Source of the DNA: Scytalidium lignicola
Lineage: Eukaryota > Ascomycota > Leotiomycetes
NCBI GenBank assembly: GCA_002812745.2
Contig: NCSJ02000521.1
Coordinates: forward strand, 1-20,535
Direction of reading: 5' to 3'
DNA length: 20,535 nt
The position numbers were made by a program, and so were the translations under genes. Every line of letters begins with the position of its first letter. Position 1 is the stretch's first letter. Of the stretch, positions 6,870 to 17,100 are shown in pieces. Under the pieces are notes generated by a model. It did no database searches. It was not told where the DNA came from and was given only the letters and a program-made list of their open reading frames with translations.

Positions 6870-6979
6870 GTTAGGAACGAGTAATTGAATAGCTTTACTA
6901 CTCGACTAAACTGGCTAAAAAGGCACAATATTAGCGGTCGCTTGCTAATAGCTATTCTACTATATATAGCGTTCCTAAC
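6870..6979. mobile_element. 110-bp MITE with 10-bp TIRs and 7-bp target duplication
   Basis: The ends are perfect inverted repeats, GTTAGGAACG at 6870-6879 and CGTTCCTAAC at 6970-6979. ATTATGT flanks both sides (6863-6869 and 6980-6986). If the TIR is taken as TGTTAGGAACG the duplication becomes TTATG. Internal inverted pairs GAATAGCT/AGCTATTC and TATTAGC/GCTAATA (6929-6935, 6944-6950) let it fold into a hairpin. It encodes nothing and is GC-richer than its host gypsy element, so it probably inserted after, or escaped, the mutation that ruined the host. The transposase family is not assignable from this. Confidence 0.88.
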
Positions 6980-7066
6980 ATTATGTCCTCTAAACAATCT
7001 TATTATTAATAACATATAAAACAAGTTAATAATATTAAAACATTTAGATTTATCATAACCATTTAG

Positions 7067-7396
7067 TATTATTTTTACAAGTTTAATAACAAAGATTATG
7101 TATAATCTTATAAATCCTAGAAATGTTCAGAGTATACTTGTAAGGGTTATTATTGTGAAAACCCTAAGCTTAATGTTAACAAGATAGATTACTATCTTTA
7201 AGAAGAAGAATGATTATCTGTTAAAAAGGAAGTTACCTTAGTTAAATTCTTAAGACTAGAAAAACAACAAAAACAATTAAAGTTTTATATTTGTAAAATG
7301 CTTAAATATAATACCTTTACTTTGAATAAACTAAAGGAGATCAAAGAAAAGAAAAGATTNAAAAAAGGAAAAACTAAACCTTTTAATCCTTATTAA
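7067..7396 (+). pseudogene. Second Zn2Cys6-type/coiled-coil ORF, antisense to gypsy copy 2
   Basis: No intact ORF remains, but one plus-strand frame keeps the family pattern. From 7067 the six key positions read Y-x2-Y-x6-Y-x8-C-x2-Y-x6-C, exactly the zinc-cluster spacing of the copy at 1875. All four Tyr are TAT/TAC codons, one G-to-A step from Cys. After ENPKLN and a short acidic linker comes a stop-free heptad-like tail, with LVKFLRLEKQQKQLKF and later TLNKLKEIKEKKR, matching the LDKQ...TLDKLNAKEKKER tail of copy 1. Four stops interrupt the part from the zinc cluster to the acidic linker (after KD-Y-V, after KS, and around EEE). An N near 7360 may hide a frameshift before the TAA at 7394-7396. 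The start is lost. Position and orientation relative to pol and the 3' LTR are the same as in copy 1. Confidence 0.65.
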
Positions 7397-7439
7397 AAGC
7401 TTATTATATCCTCTTAATGAAAGTAAGTAACATTCTTTA

Positions 7440-10400
7440 ACTAACTTCTTTATGTTAAGTATTAATGTTGTCAATCCTTTACTTGTTTTATTAACTTAAT
7501 TAATTCCTCTTCTTAAGAATCTTTTTTAACTAGAGTTTGGTAATAATTCTCTATTATCCTTTTAACATTTTTCAGATATTTAATAAGTTCTTATAAATTG
7601 TCTAATTTTAAAAATCCTTTTTATTTGATCAAATACTGAATTTTCTTATACTAGTATTTATAATCTAAAATTTTCTTAACAACTTATTTTTTATTTGATT
7701 TTAACTTAACCTTTATACTTAATATAAGTAGTACATTCATAAGTATTAGTTTTAATAATATTATATAAAATACAAGATGTATTTTTATAGTTTTTGATAA
7801 CTTTAACTTGATTGTTATTAGTTTATAAACTTCTTTAACCTTAAATAATTTTAACTTCACAAACTCAAGGTTGTTATTAAGTCATTTGATTTATATATTT
7901 TTTCTTTAAAAGTAAACTTTATTCTTCTTTTTATATGTAGGTTTTATATTATGTTTTTTGTTATAACATACTTTTANTTTTTTCTTTTGCAAATTATATT
8001 ACATTTGTTACTTTAACATGTGTTTTATACAATTTCTCTGCTAATTTATCTGTTAAATCAAATGATAATCATAATTTTACACTTATCTAAAATTTATCAA
8101 GTTCCTTTCTATAATTTGCATAGAATAATGTAAATCCTGTTATCTTATACTTTAAATTATTATAAGCTAATTATATTAATAATAACAGTTTATACTAATC
8201 ATCTTATTTATAGTCTACATAACATTATAAGTATACTTTTAATGTCTGATTTAATCTTTTTATCTAACTATTAGTTTATAAGTAAAATATTGTTAATATT
8301 CTTCTATTAACGTTTATACACTTAATTAATGTTTTCTAAAACTTTAAGGTAAAGTATATGTCTTAATCTAATATAATACCTTCTGAAACTCTAAATGATG
8401 TTATAATATATCATAAAAATACTTTTATTACTTTTTTCTATACTTTATGTCTTATCTTATAATATAAAGATTATATATTTTGTAAAGATGTTTATTATTA
8501 CCAAGATACTATTATAGNTTTTTTTCTGTTGCTAAGTCCTTAGACTTTGGTAATTTGATGATGAAGTCTTACACAATCATTTGTTATAATCTTATTAGTA
8601 TTTCAATAAGTTAGAATATCTTATAAGGCTTAAGCTTTAAGTTCTTTACTTTATTACAAATATTATACTCTTTTATAACTTCTTTAATCATTTGTCTTAT
8701 TTAGTATAAATAATAATCCCTTTGAATTTTATAATAAGTCCTTTTAACCTTGAAATGTTTATTTTGTAACAAGGTATACTGTTCTGTTAAGAATTCTCTT
8801 AATAACTTCTTAAGAATATATAACTTCTTGTCTTAATATTATAACTTGTTAATTTACTTTTATTATTTATTCTTTACTTAAAATTCCTTGTTCTTCATAT
8901 TGTTATTGTTTAACTTCTTATGAATCTTCTTGATTTAAGCCTTATTAATTACTATTAATATAAATATTAATTGTCCTTGATTATAAGTAATTCCTTCTTT
9001 ACTATTTGTTAAGATTACTCTTTATAAGCTTAACTTCTCCTTGTTTATATATTCTAGCTTTTAACTTAAAGTATCAACTTGTCCGTTGTCTGTTCCTTTA
9101 ATATACTAAATCCTAAAATCATATTTTAACAAAGNTTTTTACTTATTCTACTTGTCTTATATTTAACTCTTTAAATGTTATAAAATACTTTAAATTCTGA
9201 TGATCTATTAATATTTCAATTTGTTCTCTTATCCTTACAATGTATATCCTCCATTTCTTCAATGTATTCATGATTATTAATAATTCTTTATTATGAATAA
9301 AACAATTCTATTTTATTAAGCTAAACTTTCTTGAATGGAATATAAGTAATTTCTAACCNTTTTTTCTTGTCTTATTAACTTAAGATTATACTTAAAATAT
9401 AGTCTAATGTATTTGCTTTAATCTGAACAAGTTTGTCTAGATTAAAAATCCTAAAGCTTTAATTCTCTTTAAATACTTCTTTAACTTTGTCAAAAGTATC
9501 TTGTTATTCCNTTTTTTTATTTATAAGGTATATCCTTTTTAATTAACTTAGTCAATAACAATATTATTCTTAAATAGTTCTTTATAAATTTTTAATNAAT
9601 AATTCGTAAATCCTAAAAAGCTTTATAGTTCTTTTATTGTCTTGAATATTACTTATTCTCTGATGGCCTTGGTTTTTTCCTCAGTTGTCTTAACCTTATT
9701 TTTTATAATAATATATCCTAAAAACTAAACTTCTATTCTATAGAATTTGCATTTCCTTAGTTTACATCTAAACCTTACTTTTTATAATACTTTGAGTATT
9801 ATTTTCATATATACCTTATAAACTTTTAACATCTTTAAGTATATTAAAACATTATCTAAATATGTTATAGTAGTTTTTTCTAAGTATTCCTTAATACTTC
9901 TGTTTATAATTCTTTACATCATAGTTAACATGTTTATTAATCTAAATAGTATAACTAATAACTTATATAATTTATATTTAGTTTTGATAATAGTTTTCTA
10001 TTTATCCTTTTCNTTTTATTCTGATAAGGTTGAATACTAATTATAAGTCTAATTTTATGAAGAACTTAACATCTTTAAGCTTGTCTTTAATAGTTTTTAT
10101 TAATAGTAATAGATAATAGTCCTTGATTATCCTTTTGTTCAAACCTTTATAATCTTTGTAAAGCTTGCTTTTTAGATTATTTAGTTTCTTCACAAATAAT
10201 AATAATACTCTTATTAAAGAGTTTAACTTTTAATATAATCCTTTCTTAACTATTCTGTCTAACTATTCTTTTGTTACCTTATCCTCTGTTATTATCATTA
10301 GATATACTAGTCTAAATAATAGTTAAAATTCTTCTTTTAAGTTAATCTTATGATCTTATAACTAATGTTCTGACAACGTTAAGTCNTTTTAGTCTTTCCT

Positions 10401-12750
10401 TAAACAACTTTATCTATTCCTTATATTCTTCAAGAATATGCTCAAAACCTTTGTCTTACCTTAACTAACTTAAAATCAAATTAATTTCTATGTCCTTGAT
10501 CATAAGTTAACTAAGTTCAATTACTTGAATAACTCTAAGCTCTTTGTCCTTTATAACTTTTGTTAATACCTTTAATAATTCTTCTTATAAAAACTTTATA
10601 ATCTTTTCTTGTTAATTTATTCTTAAATTGCTTTTCTACATTTATAATATACTTAATATTATCTTAAAGTTTCTAATATAAGTTATATTAAACATTACCT
10701 TCTCTTGATAACTTATCTTAATAATTATTATTACTAGCTTAGTTTTCACTTTAACATTTTGCTTTACAATAGAACTATCTACAAGCTTAATCAAATATCT
10801 TTAATCCTTAACTTAAGTATTTATGTTTAATTTTACTATAACTTTTAATATTATGAAATTTCTTATAACTTCAGAATCTAATAATACTTTTACTTTTTTG
10901 TCTGATTATAATAACTTTTAAGAATAATATATTCTTGTTCAAAGTTTTAAGCTTTAGTTCTTTGGTTACTCTTTCCTTTATATTATTAGTAATCTATTCT
11001 TGGTTCATCTGTTAAGTCTAGTAAACATAATTAATTTCTTTATTACTTCTCTTCTGCTTTATTTTCTATAATTCTTAAGGCTTTGTCTTAGATTCTTTTT
11101 ACTTCTTCTTCATTAATACTTAATATTGTTATTTTAACCTCAAGATCTGGAAATTCATCAATCTCCTCTTAAGTTAATTTGTAAGGGTTAATTATAACTC
11201 TTAAAATTATCTATATACTTTTTATTAAAGGATTTTCTCCGTTAAGAATATTATTATCCCTTTATTGTTCAAATATAACAATTCTTCTTATTAGGTTAAA
11301 CCTTATCTAGAATAATCAACTAATTGTCTTTTTTGTCCAGGATTTACTAGTTTAATCTTAATAAGTATTCTTATTATCTTGTCTTTAATAATCAAAGTCT
11401 TATATCTACTTATAACTTATCTTAAGTAAAGGTAATTATTTTATAACTTCTCTTGATGACTATTACTAAGTTATCTTAATCAAATAATAATTTATAAGTT
11501 ATCTTAGTTTCTTATTAAAAAATCTTATTTTAACTAGTCTTTAAAAGTTATATAATATATTAACATCTTAAATATTTATAATTAAAGTTAATCTCTAACA
11601 TCAAGTACCTCTTTAATTATATCTTCTTAACAATGCTTTAAGCTTATAAATACTCTTATACTTAGTATATCTCTCTTAACTTACTTATAGTTTAATAATA
11701 AACTTTCTTATCTTAAAATACTTATAACACTTATACTTATAACTGTTGCTTACTTCTCTTTATCTTTATAACTATTAATAAANTGTTCAGAAAGTTTATA
11801 CTTAAAACATAACTTCTTTTCCTTATAAACCTTTAATTTTTTTTAAATTAATTTTAAATGAATTTCCTTTTCTCTTAAGCTTTTAATTTTAACCTTTTTA
11901 AGGTTTTCCTTTTCTAATCGTATCAAAGTTTATAAAATCTCCTTATAATTATAATTTCTTTTCTTATTTAACTTCTTTTTANTATAATTAATTTCTAATT
12001 TCAATACATTAATTGATTAAGGTTTTCAAGTCTGAGATTAATACTTCTTAATATAGTTTATTATGTATTTTATCCTTTAACCTCCTCTTATACTAAGTAA
12101 TAAAAGCTTTTTTTATTCTAATTTATTCTTATTGAATACTGTCTGAACAAAATTATATAGTCATTGATTATCTTTATCTGCTTAAGATAATATAAATATT
12201 ATTTTACATTTCNTTTTTTTGTTAATATCTTCAAACAATTTATTAAGTTTTTTATATATTTGTTATAATTGTTAAAAAGTTTTTAAGTTTTTTTATTAAT
12301 TAACNTTTTTTGTATAATTAAAATAGTTATTCAAAAAGAGTGAAAACTAATTTATTATAATTCTTCTAAAATATAATGTTGTTTATAATATTCTTTATAT
12401 GTTATTTATAAGTACTTGTTTATTCAACATTAAATATGTTTTTGTTTGTACTAAATATACTTTAAGCTTGTTTTTGTTTTTATAAAAGAAGTTTAGTTTA
12501 ACTACTTTTACTTCTTTTCTTAATAGCTTTTTAACAATGTTTATAATAATTATTAATCTTAACTTAAATGATAAAGTTAATAATCCTAGTAATAATCTTC
12601 TTAAAAGTCCTTTAACTATTAATTTTATTAGTAATCTTATTTGTATTAAGTTTATAACTTTATTCTTTAAGTTAATTATCTTATTTAACTCTTTACTTAT
12701 TAAACTTTCTTCAAAGTTTTTTTCTAAGTTATTTTTTTATATTTCTTTTA
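7440..12750 (-). pseudogene. Degenerate gag-pol of gypsy copy 2
   Basis: Read on the minus strand with stops ignored. A poorly preserved gag-like region covers about 11000-12750. The retropepsin motif LLDS(G/A) appears as LLDSE at about 10867-10885, followed by RNFI. RT begins near 10260 with FVKKLNNLKSKLYKDYKGLN, then FFIKLDL and FNLIRIK, with the YLDD catalytic box changed to YLDN at 9851-9862. RNase H ends with the DHQNLKYF and ELNIRQ motifs (about 9130-9215) and YIKGTDNGQVD, reached after a frame change at an N. Integrase shows VSEGIILD and later LNQTLKVYL, AYNN and TGFTLFYANY (about 8110-8400). The chromodomain C-terminus lies near 7560. Losses of G in protease and D in RT are G-to-A changes on the coding strand. 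This was a reverse-transcribing chromovirus and is now inactive. Confidence 0.85.
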
Positions 12751-12888
12751 TATCTTTGTTTAAGTTTAATATAATCTGCTTTTATACAAAAATGTTTAAA
12801 ATATTATAAGACTTTTTAAGATATAATTATATAATTTAAGATTAATTACTTTTGTTTAATTTATATAAAAGTAAATTATTTGTAATTA

Positions 12889-13132
12889 TAATAAACAAGT
12901 ATATATAGTAAAGTTATAACTTAAGTTAAATATAAAATTCTTAACTAAAGTTAAAAGAATATGTTCTTATATAAGTAATAGTAAATTTAATGAATTTAAC
13001 AAGTATAAACTATATCTTTTATACCTTTTATATCTTTTATATAAGTTATATAACTTAACATTTGTTAGTTATTAATATTTTATAAACTATTTTTCTAACA
13101 CTTATTAAGTTGTAATAATAAAATCTATAACA
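12889..13132 (-). repeat. 5' LTR of gypsy copy 2 (right end)
   Basis: This aligns with the left LTR at 6526-6775 through GTAAAGTTATAA, TATAAGTTATATAACTTAA and CTTATTA blocks in the same order. It ends CTATAACA at 13132, keeping the CA terminus that the left copy has lost. The inner border near 12889 is approximate, and I could not identify a tRNA primer-binding site next to it, perhaps because it is mutated. Confidence 0.7.
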
Positions 13133-13789
13133 TATAATTATAAGTTAATTATTAAATACTTAATTATACTTAAAGCTTTAACTAAAGTATATAAGTTAAA
13201 ACTTAATATAAATAATAAAATNAAAATAAAATATAATTTTATAAGTTTAAATAAAGTTTATTAAGTAATTATNAAAAAAGAACATTAAACTTAAAAACTT
13301 TAAACTTATATAAAAGTGTAAACAATTATTACTTTAAACTATAATAAAGTAGATTTACACAAAGATATTAAATAAGTTAAACAAATTGATAAGACAATTA
13401 ATATAAGAGTATAATTAAAACATTAAAATAAGTTTAAGTTTATACTTTATAATAATAATATTATAAAAGAGATAAAAATATTAGTATAAGTATAATTAAA
13501 AATAATAAAATGAATAATAAAAGAAAAACTTTTATAAAATAATAAGTTAAACTTATTCTTAAATAAGCAATTAATATATAATTAAGAAAACCTTACAAAT
13601 TTAACTATTTAAAAGCTTATAATGTTTAATTACTTTTTTAAAATAATTTTAATATTAAAAAGTAANTATATTAGTTATATATATAATACTTATATATTAC
13701 ATAAATTAATTCTAATTAAATAATAAAAAACAAATAATGTTTTTATAATTTTACTTTACTTTTCTTTCNTTTTTTATAAAATAATTATA
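13133..13789. other. A+T-rich gene-free stretch
   Basis: I see no supportable gene. The plus strand has short Lys/Asn/Gln-rich runs around 13330-13560 that could be a destroyed transposon ORF, but no motif is recognisable. Ns at 13222, 13273, 13666 and 13769 adjoin A/T runs. Confidence 0.5.
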
Positions 13790-13975
13790 TGCCTTCGAAA
13801 TGAGCTGAAAGCTCAGAGAGAAGGTGATTCGAAGAGAGAGAGAGCATAGAGGATTCAGTCTTTAGTTTCTCCAAGATCTGATCTTTTGCACACATGTTAT
13901 TCATGTGATTATTCTACCTTAAGATTGTAGTATCAATCGAAGGACATACATGTTTTCAATTGTATCTTAGCATTT
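13790..13975. repeat. GC-richer island with small hairpins, identity unknown
   Basis: Composition changes sharply from the A+T-rich flanks. It contains hairpins TGAGCT-GAA-AGCTCA (13801-13815) and CACATG-TTATT-CATGTG (13891-13907), and a purine run of GAGA repeats near 13830-13845. ATGCCTTCGA near the left and TCGAAGGACAT near 13950 are almost inverted repeats with one inserted base, which hints at a small insertion, but no target duplication is visible. It could instead be the 5' region of Helitron 2, which begins coding shortly downstream. Confidence 0.35.
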
Positions 13976-14159
13976 TCNTTTTTTAATTTTTGTAAGATAA
14001 GGGGAAAAAGAGGGAATCATGTTCAATTATAACTAGTTATGTCCACTAGTTTATATTTAGTCATTTACTTTGATTCCAAACCTAGTTATTCTATTGTTAA
14101 TTTAATATTATTATACTACTTCTTATTAACTTTATCCTTACTCCACTTATTTCTCAAGA

Positions 14160-17100
14160 TAATAAGCTGATAAGCTAGCAAAGTTTAATAAAGACAGTTA
14201 AACAGCAAAGAGAAAGGGCTCAAGTGCTTATTCAAGTGCTTAAGCACAACTAACAAAGGTTGGTTAAGAGGGCTGAATAACAAAACTAAGGAATCCAAGC
14301 ATTTGAAAATACAATAACAAAGAGATAATAAATAAAGCTTTCACAGCTTATAAAGGAAGAAGATAGTCTTAGAAGCCTATACAGCATAACAGAAGAGATT
14401 AAGCAGCAAAGAAAGAAGGTTCAAGCACTTGAGCAGACGATNAAAAAAGAGGAAGTAATTAAAAGAACAACAACTTACAAAGTAAAGAATTAAAAAAAGA
14501 AGAACTAAGAGATAAGTCAGTTCAAGAACAGNAAAAAAGCACTTGTTATCCAACAAGATAAACAGTATTATAAGGATAAAGAAGTTTAATTTTACTAACA
14601 AGAAGAAGAATGTTATAAGGACAAGAAGTAACAAGATAACATTAGGATATAAGCCTACTCATACTATAAGGCTATTACCTAAGCTCGAAAAAAAACAACT
14701 AAATTCACTTACAAAGGGGTATATTATTATGTTCAATAGTATCCTTCTATCTTTCTTAAATGAAGAGTATTAGTATAAGAAGTAAGCTTTAATTAATTTC
14801 CTAAAGGAGATTACTTCTGAAAATCAAATAAGTTATATAAAGGAATACAAGAAGGCAATTTCAAATACCTCAAAATGTTTACCTTATAAACTTTATAAAA
14901 GATTATTCTAAGAGGACAAGGTGATTAGTATTAGTCTTTAAGATGATAACTTACAGTATTTCCTCTAAAAGACAAAGACAGCCCTTGACTGTTATACTAT
15001 CAAAGATGATGTAATTAGCTTATGTATAACTTATAACTCAATAATTGCTAAACAGGTTATCCCTCCACTTTCAGCTAGTAACTTTATTAATTGCTTATTC
15101 TGTTAAGATTATCCAGAGGCTTTGAAGAATCTCAATACTGTTGAAGAGGCTTTTATAACATAAGTTTATATTGTTAACATCTTTTTAAAACTTATCTCTA
15201 GTATTAAGGGGGAGATTAGTTATAGAAGAAGTCATAATTATTCTATTGTTATAAGGCAAGATCCAAGTAAGCTTCTGAAGATCTTACTAATTATAAGGTT
15301 ATAAGACTATATAATAATTACCATCAACTAAGATTATAAGGCATTATCACTAAAAGAAAATCTTATGTAATTCTATTTTATTAATAAGGTAAAAGTTGTA
15401 AATGCCTTATTATAATTATATGTTAACAATCTTATTTACAAGTTAATAATCATTAACTATTCTGTTTTAGACTTTTAACTTGATCATCATATTCCTTAAG
15501 AGATTAAAGATATATTTATTATATTAAAGTCAAAGTTAAGCTTTACAAATACTCTAGTAGAAGATAAGCAAGAAGGTTATACAACATTATTACAAGATAA
15601 GCTTTTTGAGAACAAGTTAAACACAGAGGTAGAAGATGCTAAGCTTGGTAATATTCTTAGCTTATCCTTCTTCTCTGATCTTCATAGCCAAGAACTAGAT
15701 TTTACTCTTATTACCTTTGTAAGTCTTTAAGTTATACTTCAAGAGTAAGATTCAGACTATTCAAGCCTTAGTAATAATAATGTTATTGATGTTTAAGATG
15801 ATGAGGACAATATACTAAACGATAATTCTCATCTGCTTTATGTATTATATAAGACAATATAACATTTACTATTAATAAGTACTTTTACAAATTCAAACTA
15901 TTTTACAATAACATTCCTTACTCTATTTCCATTTAGCATAAGCAAACATTTAAACAATATGAATAAAGACTGTCTAAAGGAGGTATTTCTTAAAGCCTTT
16001 ACAAGATATACTATACTTTACTATTCTTTATTATAAGTACATTATACTAAGTATTATATCACTTTAATATTAATAATTTCTCTTAACACCATATCTGTTA
16101 GAAACTTGAAGGCGGATCCTCAGAGCCACACTGTAATAGCAGGGGAGACCCGCTTAGTCATCCCTAGAGTAGCGAAGTCACGTGCTTACTTGTACATTAA
16201 CATTACCAAGGGGAGAAGAGCTCTTCAAGAATTAGTCTGTACAATACACACACCTTATCTTCCCGCACCCCGACGTCGGTTCGCTGTCTAGGACTAACCG
16301 TCCATAATCCTTAACAATATCTTTATGTTTTATATATACAATTTAATCTTAATATAACAAGTTTCTTTTAAGAATCACCTTTAGGTTAAGAATAGTTATT
16401 AGATTAAAGCTATTTAAGAACTTATTAAGCTGTTAACTGATAATCTTAAATGTATAACATAAGAATTTACAGATAAAAAGAAGATCTTAAACTTTGTTAT
16501 TCATAATTTGATTACCAATATGAAGATCATCTTATCGTTTAATTCAAAGTTATTCAAGAAGAAGATAAGATTTAAAAACTTAATATTCAACAAGATTACT
16601 TGTTTTAAGCTTTTACTCATCTAGTTTACACTTAATCCAAAGGACATTAACAATATCTTTATAATTAAACTTAACAATGAAGAAGTCTTAGTAGATAAGC
16701 TAAGTATCAAGTTAAAACTCTTATAACTGATTATTAAGAATCCAAGTCTTATTACTTAATTCTTCTACATCATTATCACCTTATTCTTTAACTGTTTCTT
16801 CAAGACAATCTCTAAAGAGCTTAGAATCTTCAGTATAATGAGTTCTTATTTTGGAGTAGTTAAGTTGATAACATAGATAATGTTACACCTTTATAAATTT
16901 GCTTAACTTGTTAACAACATCAGTACTTTGAATTTTCATCAAAGACTTAAGTTAGACTTTGATTTCAAAGACTAAGTCCTTACTTATATTTACTTAATAA
17001 TCAAGAAGACAATAAATCTTACTCTTAGTTAACAATTCTAATCAAAGACTTTAAGCTTGTCCTACTTTCTTATACTAGAAGACATAACTCTAGTTAAGTT

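Larger units (their letters stand above)
6526..13132 (-). mobile_element. Full-length degenerate Ty3/gypsy chromovirus (copy 2)
   Basis: Two related ~250-bp segments (about 6526-6775 and 12889-13132) flank a 6-kb interior. In minus-strand order the interior reads gag-like region, protease, RT, RNase H, integrase, chromodomain, then a plus-strand ORF, a polypurine tract and the 3' LTR. That is Ty3/gypsy order with a chromodomain. Catalytic residues are lost in protease and RT, and stops are everywhere, so it is inactive. A 110-bp MITE is inserted at 6870-6979. A 5-bp TATAA occurs just outside both ends (6520-6524 and 13133-13137), but in sequence this A+T-rich it is weak as a target duplication. 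Confidence 0.88.

Noticed and set aside
12537..12809. 90-codon plus-strand open frame rich in Ile, Leu, Phe and Asn
   Set aside because: It is opposite the gag region of gypsy copy 2, is low-complexity and reflects A+T composition; unlike the zinc-cluster ORFs it has no motif and no counterpart in copy 1.
6520..13137. TATAA as the target duplication of gypsy copy 2
   Set aside because: Not accepted as firm: TATAA is very frequent in this sequence and the left LTR border is uncertain by several bases.
14377..14634. 85-codon minus-strand hydrophobic open frame
   Set aside because: It is the antisense of the Lys/Gln-rich coiled-coil part of Helitron 2; the hydrophobicity is the complement of poly-Lys/Glu codons and it crosses two Ns.
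16106..16291. 61-codon plus-strand open frame
   Set aside because: It lies wholly inside the 219-bp solo LTR and has no recognisable domain.
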